Assembly: GCF_900120335.1 (NCBI RefSeq)
Contig: NZ_LT635477.1
Span: forward strand, 1,240,001-1,304,000
DNA from: Helicobacter pylori
GTDB lineage: Bacteria > Campylobacterota > Campylobacteria > Campylobacterales > Helicobacteraceae
Length of the DNA: 64,000 nucleotides
Direction: 5' to 3'
Position numbers and translations under genes: made by a program. Positions within the stretch are counted from its first letter, which is position 1. The number at the start of each line of letters is the position of its first letter. Shown piece by piece: positions 18,466 through 28,823 of the stretch. Under the pieces are notes generated by a model. It saw only the letters and a list, made by a program, of their open reading frames with translations, was not told where the DNA came from and did not search any database.

Positions 18466-19254
18466 TTAAGAAATCATTCCTCCTATAAACCCCTTAATTT
18501 TTTCTAGCATGGCGTCTTCATTGTTTAAATTTTCTTCTATGATTTTGACTAACGCTGATCCGCAAATCACGCCATCAGCGCCCATTTCTTTAGCGTTTGT
18601 GATGTGTTCTTTTTTGGAAATGCCAAAGCCCAATAAGGCTGGGGTAGAGCTAAAGGTTTTTAGGGTTTTAATAATAGCGCTCGCGTCATTTTCTAAAGTA
18701 TGGCTCACCCCTGTAACCCCACTCCTGGCTAAAGTGTAGATATAGCCTTGCGAATGCGTAGCGGTTTGTTCTAAATCCTTACTGCTCGCATTAGGGCTGG
18801 CGATAAAGATTTGTTTGATTTGGTGTTTTTGAGCGGATTTGATGACCAATTCTTTTTCTATTAGGGGCATGTCCGCTATTAAAACGCTATCCACGCCGCA
18901 TTCTTTAGCTTGAGCGTAAAAACCATCAACGCCATAAGAAAAAATTAAATTCGCATACGCTAAAAGCCCTATGGGAATATCATGGTTGTAACCTCTAATC
19001 TTTTTTAAAAGCTGGAAATTTTTAGCCATAGAAGCGTGTTTTAACGCTCTTAAATGGCTCGCTTGTATGGTGGTGCCATCCGCTACAGGATCAGAAAAAG
19101 CAAGACCCAATTCCAAAGCGCTCACCCCGCTAATAATTAAGGTTTTAATGATTTCAAAACTCCATTCATAATTAGGATCGCCCAAGGTTACAAACGGGAT
19201 AAACGCCATTTTATCTTGTTTTTTTAAGGTTTCAAACATGTTTTGATACCTCAT
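18466..19254 (-). CDS. trpA: Tryptophan synthase alpha chain
   Basis: Cleaves indole-3-glycerol phosphate to indole for TrpB. 262 residues, a TIM barrel; the catalytic acids are Glu48 (SALELG) and Asp59 (FSDPVADG). The usual proline before FSDP is alanine here. C-terminal [10 protein letters not shown] and [13 protein letters not shown] form the phosphate site. Last gene of the trp operon; its start overlaps the trpB stop by four bases. Confidence 0.97.
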   Translation of the reverse strand: MRYQNMFETLKKQDKMAFIPFVTLGDPNYEWSFEIIKTLIISGVSALELGLAFSDPVADGTTIQASHLRALKHASMAKNFQLLKKIRGYNHDIPIGLLAYANLIFSYGVDGFYAQAKECGVDSVLIADMPLIEKELVIKSAQKHQIKQIFIASPNASSKDLEQTATHSQGYIYTLARSGVTGVSHTLENDASAIIKTLKTFSSTPALLGFGISKKEHITNAKEMGADGVICGSALVKIIEENLNNEDAMLEKIKGFIGGMIS

Positions 19255-20432
19255 TTTAAACCTCCTTTTAAAGCGTTATAAACGGTGCTTAAATCCTTAT
19301 CCCCCCGACCGCTTAAATTCACTACGATGATGCTTTCTTCTTCGCATTTTTGAGCGAGTTTTAAAGCATACGCTAAAGCGTGTGAGCTTTCTAGCGCTGG
19401 GATAATGCCTTCTTTTTGGCACAACAAGCTAAAGGCCTCTAGCGCTTCAAGATCGCTTGCGCTTTCATAAACCGCACGCTTACTCTCTTTTAAATAGCTG
19501 TGTTCTGGCCCCACTCCTGGATAATCAAGCCCGGCGCTAATGCTATGGCTTTCTGTAATCTGGCCTTCATCATCTTGTAAAAGATAGGTTTTATTCCCAT
19601 GCAAAATCCCCACACGCCCCTTATTCAAAGTCGCCCCATGCTTATTGGTTTCTAGCCCTAAACCCGCCGGCTCTACGCCTATGAGTTTCACTTCTTTATC
19701 GTTTAAAAACGCGCTGAATATCCCTATAGCGTTAGACCCCCCTCCAACGCATGCGATAACATAATCAGGCAAGCGGTTTTCTTTTTCTAAAATCTGGCTT
19801 TTAACCTCATCGCCTATCATTTTTTGAAAGGTTTTAACCATTGTGGGGTAAGGGTGCGGCCCGGCGGCTGTGCCTAGCAAATAATGCGTGTCCTTGTAAC
19901 TGCTCGCCCAATCTCTTAAGGCTTCATTCACAGCGTCTTTAAGCGTCGCGCTCCCTGAATTAACCTCTCTCACTTCAGCGCCTAATAAGCGCATTCTAAA
20001 AACATTCATTTCCTGGCGCTTGATGTCTTTTTCTCCCATAAAAATCACGCATTTTAAACCCAATAACGCGCAAGCGATAGCCGTCGCCACGCCATGCTGA
20101 CCGGCACCTGTTTCAGCGATGATCCTTGTTTTACCCATTTTTTTCGCTAAAAGGGCTTGCCCTAAGGCTTGATTGGTCTTGTGTGCCCCGCCATGGATTA
20201 AATCCTCTCGTTTTAAATAAAGCTTGACTTTAGGGTTAGAAACGATATTTTGACACAAGGTTAAAGGGCTGGGACGGCCCACAAAATCCTTTAAAAGATG
20301 AAAATATTCTTTTTGAAATTCCTCATCTTTCAAACACGCATCAAACGCCTGTTCTAACTCTCTTAATGCAGGCACTAACAACTCTGAAACAAAACTCCCT
20401 CCAAACTCCCCAAAATACGCTTTTTTATTCAT
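19251..20432 (-). CDS. trpB: Tryptophan synthase beta chain
   Basis: PLP enzyme joining indole and serine. 393 residues. The PLP lysine is Lys85 in [13 protein letters not shown], with the phosphate-binding [10 protein letters not shown] loop near residue 230 and the ETGAGQHG motif near 108. It is of the TrpB1 type, expected to work in an alpha2-beta2 complex with the neighbouring TrpA. One base separates it from trpC. Confidence 0.98.
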   Translation of the reverse strand: MNKKAYFGEFGGSFVSELLVPALRELEQAFDACLKDEEFQKEYFHLLKDFVGRPSPLTLCQNIVSNPKVKLYLKREDLIHGGAHKTNQALGQALLAKKMGKTRIIAETGAGQHGVATAIACALLGLKCVIFMGEKDIKRQEMNVFRMRLLGAEVREVNSGSATLKDAVNEALRDWASSYKDTHYLLGTAAGPHPYPTMVKTFQKMIGDEVKSQILEKENRLPDYVIACVGGGSNAIGIFSAFLNDKEVKLIGVEPAGLGLETNKHGATLNKGRVGILHGNKTYLLQDDEGQITESHSISAGLDYPGVGPEHSYLKESKRAVYESASDLEALEAFSLLCQKEGIIPALESSHALAYALKLAQKCEEESIIVVNLSGRGDKDLSTVYNALKGGLK

Positions 20433-20433
20433 T

Positions 20434-21792
20434 TTAATACTCTCTTAACATTCGGGCTAATTGCTTGATTTTATCCTTATTTTTAATCCCAGGGCTTATT
20501 TCTAAACCTGAATTGAAATCCAAACCCAACGCTTTAATTTTCAAGGCTTTTTGAATGTTATCCAAATTAAGCCCACCAGCTAGCATGAAAGGCGTTTTGG
20601 CATTTTCTAAAATTTCCCAATCAAAACTCACGCCATTGCCTCCCTTTTTATCCCCCTTAGTGTCGTATAAGATTAGAGAGGCCTCTTTAGTTTTAGGCGT
20701 TAAATCTTTAGAATCCGCCACGCTCACTACTTGCCAGATCGCGCAAGTTTTAGGGAGCGATTTTTTCAATTGAGCGATTTCTTTAGGCGAATAGTTATAA
20801 AGCTGCACCGCTTTTAAATCAAGCTTTTTAACGATTTTTTGGATTTTTTTAATTTTATCTTTCACAAACACGCCTACAAAATCCAGTTTTTTAACCGCTT
20901 TTGTGATCTTTAAGGCTTCTTTAGGCTTGATGTATCGGGGCGAAGATTTTTCAAAAATCAAACCCCCATAAATAAAATGGTTTTTATAAACGGCTTTGGC
21001 GTCTTTAATCCTTGTAAGCCCGCACACTTTATTTTCGCCTAAAATCAATTTAGCGCACGCTTTTTTCAAATCCTTTTCTTTCATTAAAGAGCTGCCCACT
21101 AAAAAGCCATTCACATAAGGGGCTAGGGCTTTGATTTGCGCATGCGAATAAATACCGGACTCGCTGATAATGAGCGCGTCTTTAGGCAAAAGGGGGCGTA
21201 ATTCCAGCGTGTGGTCAATATCGGTTTTTAAGGTATGTAAATCCCTGTTATTGATGCCTATAATGTCGTATTGGAGTTTGAGCAAGCGCTCAATTTCTTG
21301 CTGGTTGGAAACTTCAGTTAAAACGCTCATGTTTAAGGATTTAGCGAGATTAAAAAGCTCTAAATAATTTTTATCATCTAACGCGCTTAACATTAAAAGC
21401 ACCGCATTAGCTCCCATAACCCTAGCGAGTTTGATCTGAAAAGCGTCAATGATAAAATCTTTACACAAAATGGGCTTGGTGGAATGCTGCGAAACGATCT
21501 TAATGTTTTCATAAGAGCCTAAAAAATGTTTAGAATCGGCTAAAACTGAAACGCAAGAGGCAAATTTTTCATAAGTTTTCGTTATTTTTAATAGATCAAA
21601 ATCTTCTCTGATCAAACCTTTAGAGGGCGATGCTTTTTTACACTCTAAAATAAAGCTTGTCCTTTTTTCCAATAACGCTTTTTTAAAATCCCTATCGCTT
21701 GGGGTTATGTTTGCGGGCAAGGTGTGATTTTTTTTAAGCATAGAGACTTCTAGGAGTTTGTCTTTAAGGATGTTTTCTAACACGCTAGGCAT
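20434..21792 (-). CDS. trpC: Bifunctional indole-3-glycerol phosphate synthase / phosphoribosylanthranilate isomerase
   Basis: A TrpC-TrpF fusion of 452 residues. The N-terminal barrel (about 1-250) has the synthase motif [13 protein letters not shown] and SESGI; the C-terminal barrel begins at Lys255 with the isomerase signature KVCGLT and ends with the LAGGLN phosphate loop. The isomerase part is Lys-rich and diverged but has its catalytic Cys. Overlaps trpD by eight bases. Confidence 0.97.
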   Translation of the reverse strand: MPSVLENILKDKLLEVSMLKKNHTLPANITPSDRDFKKALLEKRTSFILECKKASPSKGLIREDFDLLKITKTYEKFASCVSVLADSKHFLGSYENIKIVSQHSTKPILCKDFIIDAFQIKLARVMGANAVLLMLSALDDKNYLELFNLAKSLNMSVLTEVSNQQEIERLLKLQYDIIGINNRDLHTLKTDIDHTLELRPLLPKDALIISESGIYSHAQIKALAPYVNGFLVGSSLMKEKDLKKACAKLILGENKVCGLTRIKDAKAVYKNHFIYGGLIFEKSSPRYIKPKEALKITKAVKKLDFVGVFVKDKIKKIQKIVKKLDLKAVQLYNYSPKEIAQLKKSLPKTCAIWQVVSVADSKDLTPKTKEASLILYDTKGDKKGGNGVSFDWEILENAKTPFMLAGGLNLDNIQKALKIKALGLDFNSGLEISPGIKNKDKIKQLARMLREY

Positions 21793-22792
21793 GGCTTAAC
21801 CTTATGATTTTTTGTAAATGAGCATAAGGCGCTTTGGTTTTTAAATGTTCTAAAGTCATGCCCACGCCCTCTTTTAAATCTTTAGCCCTATGGCTTAAAT
21901 ACAACAAACTCGCCACATTCGCCGCAACCACCATTGTATGCGAATTTTTGCCTTTATTTTCTAAAATATCTAAACACGCTTGAACGCTTTCTTTGGCGTT
22001 TTCAATCTGTAATTCTTTCAAATCATAGGGGAGCAAATCAAAATCTTTAGCGCTCAAGTCATACTCTAAAATTTCGTTATTTTTCAATTCACACGCATGC
22101 GTAATGTCATGCAACACGATTTCATCTGTCCCCCCTCCATTAACCACCATCGCCCTTTTAACGCCTAAAGCCTTCAACGCTAGCGCCATAGTCTTACACA
22201 AGGATTTGTCATACACGCCTAAAAGCTGGATTTTTGGCCTTAAAGGGTTGATTAAAGGCCCTAAGCAATTGAAAATCGTTTTAGTGAAAAGCTCTTTTCT
22301 TAAAGGGGCGGATTTCCTGAAGCTTTGATGGTATAAAGGCGCGAATAAAAACCCAAAATGCGTTTGTTTGAAGCAATTCTCTAATTGCGTGGGGTTCATT
22401 TCAATATTCACGCCCAAATTTTCCAACAGATCCGCGCTCCCGCTATGACTGGACACGCTCCTTGATCCATGTTTAGCCATGGGCAACCCCATAGAGCTGG
22501 CAATGAGCGCAGCAATCGTGCTAATATTAATCGTTTTTAACCCATCGCCCCCCGTGCCGCAATTGTCTATTAAATCCAAGCCGCTGTTAAAAGGCTTAGG
22601 GGCATGCTCTAAAAGCGTGGTTGCAGCGACGCTAATCTCCTTAAAGCTCTCGCCCTTGATTTTTAAAGCACATAAAACCGCCCCAAGTTGCGCGGGGCTT
22701 ACTTTTTCGTTGATAATGAGCGTGAATAACTTTTTAACTTCTTCATCGTTCAAGTCTTTTTGATGATAAAGGGCGTTTAAAATGTCTTTCAT
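21785..22792 (-). CDS. trpD: Anthranilate phosphoribosyltransferase
   Basis: Transfers phosphoribose to anthranilate; 335 residues. The PRPP-binding [14 protein letters not shown] loop is at about residues 80-93, with [18 protein letters not shown] and [13 protein letters not shown] also typical. There is no fused glutaminase domain; trpG is a separate gene immediately upstream, overlapping by one base. Confidence 0.97.
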   Translation of the reverse strand: MKDILNALYHQKDLNDEEVKKLFTLIINEKVSPAQLGAVLCALKIKGESFKEISVAATTLLEHAPKPFNSGLDLIDNCGTGGDGLKTINISTIAALIASSMGLPMAKHGSRSVSSHSGSADLLENLGVNIEMNPTQLENCFKQTHFGFLFAPLYHQSFRKSAPLRKELFTKTIFNCLGPLINPLRPKIQLLGVYDKSLCKTMALALKALGVKRAMVVNGGGTDEIVLHDITHACELKNNEILEYDLSAKDFDLLPYDLKELQIENAKESVQACLDILENKGKNSHTMVVAANVASLLYLSHRAKDLKEGVGMTLEHLKTKAPYAHLQKIIRLSHA

Positions 22793-23373
22793 TACAATTC
22801 TTTTAAAAACCCCACGCTTTGCTCTAACAACGCCCTCCCTTGTAAAGTCATGATGCTTTCAGGGTGGAATTGGTAAGCTAAAATTTTATCTTCTTCATTG
22901 ATAATGGCCATAGGAATGTTGTCATGCTCAGCGATCACTTCTAAATTTTTAGGCAACCCGCTCGCCATTAAAGAATGGTAACGCCCCACCACCATGCTTT
23001 CCCCTAAACCTTTAAAAACGGCATGCTTTTTGAGCGCGATAGTCGTCGCTTTGCCATGCACGATTTCTTTACTCCTTATGATTTTAGCCCCATAGCTTTG
23101 CGCTAAGGCTTGCAAGCCTAAACAAACCCCTAAAATGGGGAATTTCTTTTTAGCCATTGCAATGATTTTTAAAAGATTGCCTGAACTATTAGGGTTACCA
23201 GGCCCGGGCGAGATGAACAATAAAGGGGTTTTTGGTTCTTCATTCATTAAGCCCATGAGATAACTCGGATCAATATCGTTTTGATAAACAGCCACTTCAT
23301 AACCCAAACACTCTAATTCATACACCAAATTATAAGAGAAAGAATCAAAATTATCTATAAAAAAGATTTTCAT
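22792..23373 (-). CDS. trpG: Anthranilate synthase glutaminase component
   Basis: Class I glutamine amidotransferase, 193 residues, giving ammonia to TrpE. Catalytic triad visible: Cys84 in GVCLGLQ, His170 and Glu172 in FHPES; oxyanion loop SPGPGNP. It could also serve p-aminobenzoate synthesis, as in some bacteria, but its place between trpE and trpD argues for tryptophan. Overlaps trpE by four bases. Confidence 0.96.
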   Translation of the reverse strand: MKIFFIDNFDSFSYNLVYELECLGYEVAVYQNDIDPSYLMGLMNEEPKTPLLFISPGPGNPNSSGNLLKIIAMAKKKFPILGVCLGLQALAQSYGAKIIRSKEIVHGKATTIALKKHAVFKGLGESMVVGRYHSLMASGLPKNLEVIAEHDNIPMAIINEEDKILAYQFHPESIMTLQGRALLEQSVGFLKEL

Positions 23374-24872
23374 AAGCTTGTTTTCCTGATCGCATCAATA
23401 AGGGCTTGCGCTTTGGCTCTTGTTTCATTCGCTTCGTTTTGCGGCACGCTGTCTAACACGATGCCAGCTCCTGCTTGGATCACCGCTCTATTGTTTTTAA
23501 CAAAACATGAACGGATAGTGATGCAAGAATCCATAGAACCCTCGCTATTTAAATACCCCACGCTCCCCCCATAAGAGCCTCTCCTTTGGTTTTCTAGTTG
23601 GTAAATCAATTTGATCGCAGAGATTTTAGGTGCTCCGCTGAGCGTGCCGGCGTTCATAAAACTCCTATAAGCATGCAAACTATCGCACCCTTTTTTCAAT
23701 TCCCCCACAACCCTTGAGACTAAATGCATGACATTGGAATATTTATCCACCTTTAAAAGCTTGTCGCAATAGCGTTTTTTTGAAACCCTGGCCATGTCGT
23801 TTCTGGCTAAATCCACTAGCATGATGTGTTCAGCCCTTTCTTTATAGTCGTGTTGCAAATCAAATTCCATTTTACTATCTAAATCGTCATCAATATTCCC
23901 TTGTTTGTCCTTACCCCTTAAACGAGTGCCAGCAATGGGATAAATCTCAGCCGTATTCGTTAAAGCGTTGTATTTTAAAGCGCTCTCAGGGCTTGCCCCA
24001 AAAAGGATAAAATCGCTGTCTTCGATATAGAACATATAGGGGCTAGGATTAGAGAGCTTTAAATGATAATACGCGCTCAAACCCTCCAAGCACTCCATAT
24101 AAAAACTGCGCGACAACACCGCTTGAAAAATCTCGCCCTTTTTGATTTCTTCTTGTAAGAATAACACCTTTTTTTCAAACTCGCTATCATCACAACTAAC
24201 GCTAACTTCTGTGCTTTGCTTAGCTTTTTTAGGGATAAAATCGCTTTTGATGTTTTTAGTCAACTCTTTTAAATCCTGTAATTCTTTAGCTATCTCTGTT
24301 TTAAAGCGTTCATCAAAACACGCTCCTAAGATTTCAGCGCTTTTTTCTTTATGGTCTATGATGATCAAATTTTGCGCGACATAAAAAATAAAGTCATGCG
24401 CGGTGTTGTCTTGTGCTTTTAAGTGGGGCAAATCTTCAAAAAAATTGAGCATTTCAAAAGAAAAAACACCCGCGCTAAAGAGCGTAAAAGGGTGTTTGGG
24501 TTTTGTTTTAACGCTTTTAAAAAGCCCCCTTAAAGCGTCAAAAGGGCTAGGTTCAAAGAGTTTTAAAAACTCATCTTGCGTTTTTTTATTTTTGGTATAA
24601 ATTAAGGTTAGGGCGTTGTCTTGTATAGGCGTTTTAAAAAACGCGCTCAATCTTTGCAAAAACGCCCCGCCATTAGGCGTTAGGCTAGTGATGGTTACGA
24701 TATTGTGGTTGCAAACCAGCTTCAAACAAGCCTTAGCCATTAAAAGGGATTTGGTGTGTACTTTGCTCTCAATCTCAGCGCTTTCAAAAAGCAAGGTGTG
24801 CCGTTGCTCTAACTTTTCATAAAGAGCTAGGGGGTAGGGAATGTAAGGGGCTTTTTCTATAAGACTGATCAT
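23370..24872 (-). CDS. trpE: Anthranilate synthase component I
   Basis: Converts chorismate and ammonia to anthranilate; first gene of trpE-G-D-C/F-B-A. Chorismate-binding motifs include [20 protein letters not shown] and the C-terminal [10 protein letters not shown]. The N-terminal [10 protein letters not shown] stretch resembles the tryptophan feedback site of TrpE. ATG at 24872 is chosen over an in-frame TTG just before it, giving 500 residues. No trpR or leader peptide with Trp codons was seen upstream, so control is probably feedback inhibition plus a simple promoter. Confidence 0.95.
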   Translation of the reverse strand: MISLIEKAPYIPYPLALYEKLEQRHTLLFESAEIESKVHTKSLLMAKACLKLVCNHNIVTITSLTPNGGAFLQRLSAFFKTPIQDNALTLIYTKNKKTQDEFLKLFEPSPFDALRGLFKSVKTKPKHPFTLFSAGVFSFEMLNFFEDLPHLKAQDNTAHDFIFYVAQNLIIIDHKEKSAEILGACFDERFKTEIAKELQDLKELTKNIKSDFIPKKAKQSTEVSVSCDDSEFEKKVLFLQEEIKKGEIFQAVLSRSFYMECLEGLSAYYHLKLSNPSPYMFYIEDSDFILFGASPESALKYNALTNTAEIYPIAGTRLRGKDKQGNIDDDLDSKMEFDLQHDYKERAEHIMLVDLARNDMARVSKKRYCDKLLKVDKYSNVMHLVSRVVGELKKGCDSLHAYRSFMNAGTLSGAPKISAIKLIYQLENQRRGSYGGSVGYLNSEGSMDSCITIRSCFVKNNRAVIQAGAGIVLDSVPQNEANETRAKAQALIDAIRKTSL

Positions 24873-24901
24873 CAATTTCTTTACACTAAAAATAAATTCG
24901 T

Positions 24902-24907
24902 ATTTTA
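24902..24907 (-). promoter_or_regulatory. Likely trpE -10 element
   Basis: On the minus strand this reads TAAAAT in a TGTAAAATA context, about 30 bases before the trpE ATG, leaving a leader too short for attenuation. The remaining bases to 25103 hold no gene; a small inverted repeat (TTCAA...TTGAA near 24980) was seen but not interpreted. Confidence 0.4.
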
Positions 24908-25103
24908 CAAGAAATAGATAAATGAGCGCTAGATCTTATTAGAGCCTAGTTGGTGCGAGAGCTAATCTAGCTTAAATTCAAATTGAATCCCTCAAGGCTC
25001 AATTTATGAGGAAATTAGAAATTTTAATAAGAATGCGAAAAACCGCTTCAATCCGATTAAATTTTTGAGCGTTTTAAGATCGCTTGCGTAATGTTTGTTG
25101 CAG

Positions 25104-26162
25104 TTATCTTTCTTGCACATGATGAGAAAGATTTTTTGTGATAAATCCCACAATCTTTTCGCTTTCTTTTTGAATGTCAATCAAACTCATGTCGTTTGAG
25201 CCATTAGGTGGGGTGATGCCTAAAAATTGTTCGTTGAAAGGCCGCCATCTGGCAATAGAGGCGGTGAGTTCGTTAGGGTAAAACCCGATAGATTGGTTGT
25301 CAAATAAAGCGTTCACATGCAAAGGGCCTGAAGCGTTCCCGATATAGACGCTTAAATTCGCGCACAATTTGGCTAAATCCACTAAACTATGGCTCGTATC
25401 ATAGAGGTGAGCGAAAGGGACTTCTTTAAGGAGTTCTTCTGTGGCTTTTCTCTCGCCTGGCCCGCAAATAAGAATGATCTCACAACTTAATTTTTCATGC
25501 AAGATTGTAATCAACTCAATGAAATGCGAAGCAGGCAATACGGGCGAACTGCCTCCGCTATGCATATGCACGCCGATCCACAATAGATCAACATTAGCGT
25601 TGAGTTTTGAAGCGATGATGGTTCGCTCTTTGGATTTGTCCTTAAGCTTCCATGCGATTTTTTTAATTTGAGCGTTAGGGAGATCGTAGTCTTTACAAAA
25701 CGCATGGATTAAGTCCAAATTGTATTCGTATTCGGTTTTTAAGCATAAAGAGCGATTTTGGCGTACGCTCTTTTGATAAAACCAAGAATAGATTTTGGTC
25801 TTTGGGGCTAGGATATAAGGAATGGATTTTCTCAAACTGAAAGCGAGTTTGGCGTTTTTAAAATTAGAAAATAAAAAGATAAGAGCGTCAATGGAGCGGT
25901 TTTTGAGAGTGGTGGCTAAATGGTTGTCTTCTATGATGACTTCATCAATGAAAGGGAATTCTAAAGCGATTGGGGTGGTATAGCTAGGCACAACCACGCC
26001 CAAATACACTTCTACGCCTTTTTCTAAAAAAGCATGCTTGAGAGCGATTAAAGCGGGAATCGCTAAAATAAAATCGCCTAACTTGTCGTTACGGATCACA
26101 AAAACTTTTTGAGAGTTTTCTTTGTCTTTACATTTTAAATCTTCAAACCCTACAAAATCCAT
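25104..26162 (-). CDS. LPS heptosyltransferase-like protein, glycosyltransferase family 9
   Basis: 352 residues. The N-terminal FVIRNDKLGDFILAIPALIALK is the acceptor-domain signature of ADP-heptose:LPS heptosyltransferases, and the C-terminal LCANLSVYIGNASGPLH the donor-binding one. It presumably adds a heptose to the LPS core in the cytoplasm. H. pylori has other family members (WaaC, WaaF) elsewhere, so this is probably a third transferase; its exact acceptor cannot be read from the sequence. It stands alone between the trp promoter region and the phosphatase gene. Confidence 0.88.
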   Translation of the reverse strand: MDFVGFEDLKCKDKENSQKVFVIRNDKLGDFILAIPALIALKHAFLEKGVEVYLGVVVPSYTTPIALEFPFIDEVIIEDNHLATTLKNRSIDALIFLFSNFKNAKLAFSLRKSIPYILAPKTKIYSWFYQKSVRQNRSLCLKTEYEYNLDLIHAFCKDYDLPNAQIKKIAWKLKDKSKERTIIASKLNANVDLLWIGVHMHSGGSSPVLPASHFIELITILHEKLSCEIILICGPGERKATEELLKEVPFAHLYDTSHSLVDLAKLCANLSVYIGNASGPLHVNALFDNQSIGFYPNELTASIARWRPFNEQFLGITPPNGSNDMSLIDIQKESEKIVGFITKNLSHHVQER

Positions 26163-26229
26163 GACTCCGCCTAAGAGATCAAATTTTTTGTCATGTTAGC
26201 AAAAATCGTTCTTATGCGATGGATAAATT

Positions 26230-26967
26230 TTATTTTTTATTTTGCCATGCTTTTATAGGCCCATCTTCCCATGTGCCATAGAGAGAATTAGGTAAAATGA
26301 TCCATTCTGTGCCGAATTTTTGAGCGTTTTGCAAGACTTTGGCTTGTTGTTCTTGGCTGTTTTTAGCGTCTTTAGCAAAAAGCGCGTCAAAATCATGCAA
26401 AGTGTCGCCCACTTGTAAAACAATCGCATAATCCTTAGCGACTAACTCCCGCCTAACGGCTTTAGGCTTGCCTTTTTCCTTTAACAAAACGGATTCTTCA
26501 CTCACTTGGGGGAGCTTAAAGCTTTTGAGCGTTTTTAAAGTGAATGCCTTATTTTTTTGGGTGCGGTTAGAAATGTAAAAAATCTTAACGCCCTTAGAAT
26601 TAGCGTATTCTAAAAAGTCTAGCGCTCCAGGAATGAGCGAAAGAGAGCCTTCTTTTTCAAATTTATCCCAAGTTTCTGGGGTGTATTTAATGCAGTTTTT
26701 GACTAAATAGCCCGCATAATCAAAAGTGTTCAAAACGGTTTCATCTAAATCCAAGATGACGGCTGGCTTTTTGTCTTTAACGAGCTTAAGGTTATTGTCT
26801 AGCGCCATTTTCGCCATTTTGTAACTTTGCAATTGCAAGGCTCTAATTTCAGCGCTTTGCTGATGATACTTAACGCTTCTTGTTATCGGCGAAACGCACT
26901 CTTTAGCGTCTAACACACTCATCAAACTCAATCCTAATAAAACTGATGCAAGGGTCTTTTTTATCAT
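26230..26967 (-). CDS. hppA: Class C acid phosphatase, secreted (HppA type)
   Basis: 245 residues with a signal peptide (residues 1-21, cut near LDA|KE). DDDD-phosphatase motifs: DLDETVLN with Asp73 and Asp75, and GDTLHDFD near residue 207. Related to the e(P4) nucleotidases, but the Cys at 24 is not in a good lipobox, so it may be periplasmic rather than a lipoprotein. It releases phosphate from nucleotides outside the cytoplasm, allowing nucleoside uptake. Divergent from the yceI gene. Confidence 0.9.
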   Translation of the reverse strand: MIKKTLASVLLGLSLMSVLDAKECVSPITRSVKYHQQSAEIRALQLQSYKMAKMALDNNLKLVKDKKPAVILDLDETVLNTFDYAGYLVKNCIKYTPETWDKFEKEGSLSLIPGALDFLEYANSKGVKIFYISNRTQKNKAFTLKTLKSFKLPQVSEESVLLKEKGKPKAVRRELVAKDYAIVLQVGDTLHDFDALFAKDAKNSQEQQAKVLQNAQKFGTEWIILPNSLYGTWEDGPIKAWQNKK

Positions 26968-26997
26968 AACAACACCTACCTAATGGGGATTTTTTGT

Positions 26998-27003
26998 ATT
27001 ATA
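26998..27003 (-). promoter_or_regulatory. hppA -10 element
   Basis: Reads TATAAT on the minus strand in the extended form GGTATAAT, about 30 bases before the hppA ATG. Perfect match to the H. pylori -10 consensus. Confidence 0.65.
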
Positions 27004-27050
27004 CCTTAAAACAGACGATTAGGAGTATTTTACCATTAACCAATTTGTTG

Positions 27051-27056
27051 TATAGT
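27051..27056 (+). promoter_or_regulatory. yceI -10 element
   Basis: TATAGT preceded by TTGTTG, 35 bases before the ATG at 27091; the ribosome-binding site is GCGAGGA. Confidence 0.5.
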
Positions 27057-27090
27057 TGGCGTTTTTAATTCAAAATGAAGCGAGGAAACA

Positions 27091-27639
27091 ATGAAAAAAG
27101 CGTTAATGTTCACCCTTTTGGGCGTTAGTTTGGCGTTTGCAAAACCTTATACGATTGATAAGGCAAACTCTAGCGTGTGGTTTGAGGTAAAGCACTTCAC
27201 GTTCAATGAAACAAGAGGCGCGTTTGATAATTTTGATGGCAAAATTGATCTAGAGCCTAACACTAAAGTGCTCAGCGTTTTTGAAGGCAATATTGATGTG
27301 AAAAGCATCAATACTAGGGATAGAAAAAGAGATAACCATTTGAAAACAGCGGATTTTTTTGATGTGGTGAAATACCCCAAAGGGAGCTTTAAAATGACCA
27401 AATACGAAGATGGTAAAATCCATGGGGATTTGACTCTTCGTGGCGTAACCAAACCTGTCGTATTGGAAGCCAAAATCCAAGCCCCCTTACAAAACCCCAT
27501 GAATAAAAAAGAATTCATGGTGCTACAAGCTGAAGGCAAAATCAACCGCAAGGATTTTGGTATCGGCAAAACCTTTAGCAATGCTGTCGTTGGAGATGAG
27601 GTAAAGATTGAGATCAAACTAGAAGCTTACGCTCAATAA
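27091..27639 (+). CDS. YceI family periplasmic lipid-binding protein
   Basis: 182 residues with signal peptide MKKALMFTLLGVSLAFA. The mature part has the YceI lipocalin-like pattern: YTIDKANSSVWFEVKHF at the N-terminus, DFFDVVKYPKGSFK in the middle, and RKDFGIG near the end. Members bind long amphipathic molecules such as isoprenoids or fatty-acid amides; the H. pylori protein is known to do so. Monocistronic: own promoter, followed by a strong terminator. Confidence 0.95.
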   Translation: MKKALMFTLLGVSLAFAKPYTIDKANSSVWFEVKHFTFNETRGAFDNFDGKIDLEPNTKVLSVFEGNIDVKSINTRDRKRDNHLKTADFFDVVKYPKGSFKMTKYEDGKIHGDLTLRGVTKPVVLEAKIQAPLQNPMNKKEFMVLQAEGKINRKDFGIGKTFSNAVVGDEVKIEIKLEAYAQ

Positions 27640-27646
27640 TCGTTTT

Positions 27647-27680
27647 GCAAGAGATAGATATTTTCGTCTCTTGCGTTTTT
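27647..27680 (+). terminator. Rho-independent terminator of the yceI gene
   Basis: An exact eight-base stem (GCAAGAGA/TCTCTTGC, 12-base loop) followed by GTTTTT, eight bases after the stop codon. On the other strand there is no T-run, so it does not serve tenA, which converges from the right. Confidence 0.85.
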
Positions 27681-27702
27681 CTAACGGCACAAAAACCTTT
27701 AT

Positions 27703-28356
27703 TTAACTTTGATACGCCATATCCCAAAATTGGTATTCGTATTCGCTTGTAGCGATAAAAATATCCTTTAATTTTTCAATTTCTTGTTTTGAAGAAGCGA
27801 GGGTGAGAGAATCAAGCAAATTAATATTCCAATTTACGCACGCTTGAAATTCTTTGGAACTATAGCCCTTAATCCAATGCCCATAAAAGGCATGCTCTAA
27901 AGCGTTTGGGATTTGGCTTAAATTTTGCGCGATCACTAAATAGCTCCAACCACAAGATAGAACAGCCGCCGCAACTTCTTTGATAGAGCCCTTAAACCCT
28001 TCAGTGAGCATGTAGCTTGTATAGGATTGGTTAGCTGGAGTGGGGCGCGCGTTTTGCAATTCTTTTTGAGTGATTTGAAGTTCTCTAATGTAATGGTTAT
28101 GGATACTCATCTCGTTATTTAAAATATCTTGTATAGCGTTAGAAAACTCTCTCATCACCGCTTCATCACAAGCCTTAATTACGCCTAGAGCAAACACCTT
28201 AGCGTATTCTAAAAGGAACAAATAATCTTGAATGATATAAAAACGGAATTTATCTCTTCCTAAAGTCCCATGCCCAATGCCTTGAACAAACGGATGGGAA
28301 ATACAACCACCCCAAATAGATCGCACGTTTTCATACAGATATTGTGAAACCTGCAT
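27703..28356 (-). CDS. tenA: Thiaminase II / aminopyrimidine aminohydrolase TenA
   Basis: 217 residues, all-helical. It salvages thiamine breakdown products by hydrolysing aminopyrimidines, and may also cleave thiamine. Active-site residues are in place: Asp44, Cys135 (SCGWSY) and Glu207 (SEYEYQFW). Position 47 is Phe where most TenA proteins have Tyr, a known feature of the H. pylori enzyme that lowers activity. It has no TPP riboswitch of its own; a TAGAAT -10 lies at 28387-28392 and AGGAG before the ATG. Confidence 0.96.
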   Translation of the reverse strand: MQVSQYLYENVRSIWGGCISHPFVQGIGHGTLGRDKFRFYIIQDYLFLLEYAKVFALGVIKACDEAVMREFSNAIQDILNNEMSIHNHYIRELQITQKELQNARPTPANQSYTSYMLTEGFKGSIKEVAAAVLSCGWSYLVIAQNLSQIPNALEHAFYGHWIKGYSSKEFQACVNWNINLLDSLTLASSKQEIEKLKDIFIATSEYEYQFWDMAYQS

Positions 28357-28401
28357 TTTTACACTCCTAAAATCAATTCAACACGCATTCTAACACGAAA
28401 G

Positions 28402-28445
28402 CTCACAAATATGGTATAAAAATTTGTTTTTAAAAGATTTGTGAG
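28402..28445. repeat. Inverted repeat upstream of tenA
   Basis: CTCACAAAT (28402-28410) and ATTTGTGAG (28437-28445) are exact inverse copies separated by 26 bases; the spacer carries GGTATAAA, a possible plus-strand -10. It lies just upstream of the tenA -10 and could be an operator or a short hairpin RNA. Confidence 0.5.
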
Positions 28446-28575
28446 TAAGCCCTGCTATCTAAAAATTGAACGATATGTCAAAATATCTGTGATTTTGAAT
28501 AGCGATTAATGATATTACAAGGCTTGTATTGCCTTTGTGTTATTTAAGACTGGCTATCCTTTGTAATCATAAAAA
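28446..28575. other. Intergenic stretch, no gene seen
   Basis: AT-rich, no ORF with coding character. Bases 28471-28520 loosely resemble 18301-18350. Together with the next entries this fills the 720-base gap between tenA and the glycine-zipper gene. Confidence 0.4.
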
Positions 28576-28713
28576 GGTTAATTCCATCTCACTCTGTAGG
28601 TTTTTATTTTTAGAAGTTTTTATTATGGGAACTTGTAGTATGGCACTTACAAGATAGGAGTCAATCTTAGATGCATGGTTTCAAACCTATTACAGAGCGA
28701 GATGGAATTAACC
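28576..28713. other. Structured element E1, closed by a 23-bp end-to-end stem
   Basis: The left arm at 28576-28603 and the right arm at 28683-28713 are inverse complements (23 bases with one mismatch, then a bulge and five more pairs). Inside is a hairpin (CTTGTA at 28632, TACAAG at 28648) followed by ATAGGAGT. Element E2 at 31533-31670 has the same plan. Candidate structured RNA or mobile miniature element; which strand is transcribed is unknown. On the plus strand a ten-residue ORF starts ATGGGAACTTG. Confidence 0.6.
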
Positions 28714-28823
28714 CTACTATTTATGGTTGGTTTAAACTCTGTATGAAGTCATATCGGCTGAAACTTAAAATAGTTTAGCATAAAAATAAAAAAGCGTCTA
28801 ATATATTCAAAATAGGCGTTCAA

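Noticed and set aside
24876-25103. trp leader peptide / attenuator upstream of trpE
   Set aside because: No short ORF with adjacent Trp codons and no terminator-antiterminator pair; the likely -10 leaves a very short leader.
27147-27617. 156-residue open frame opposite the yceI gene
   Set aside because: The plus-strand YceI protein is complete and conserved; the antisense frame has no ribosome-binding site or recognisable features.
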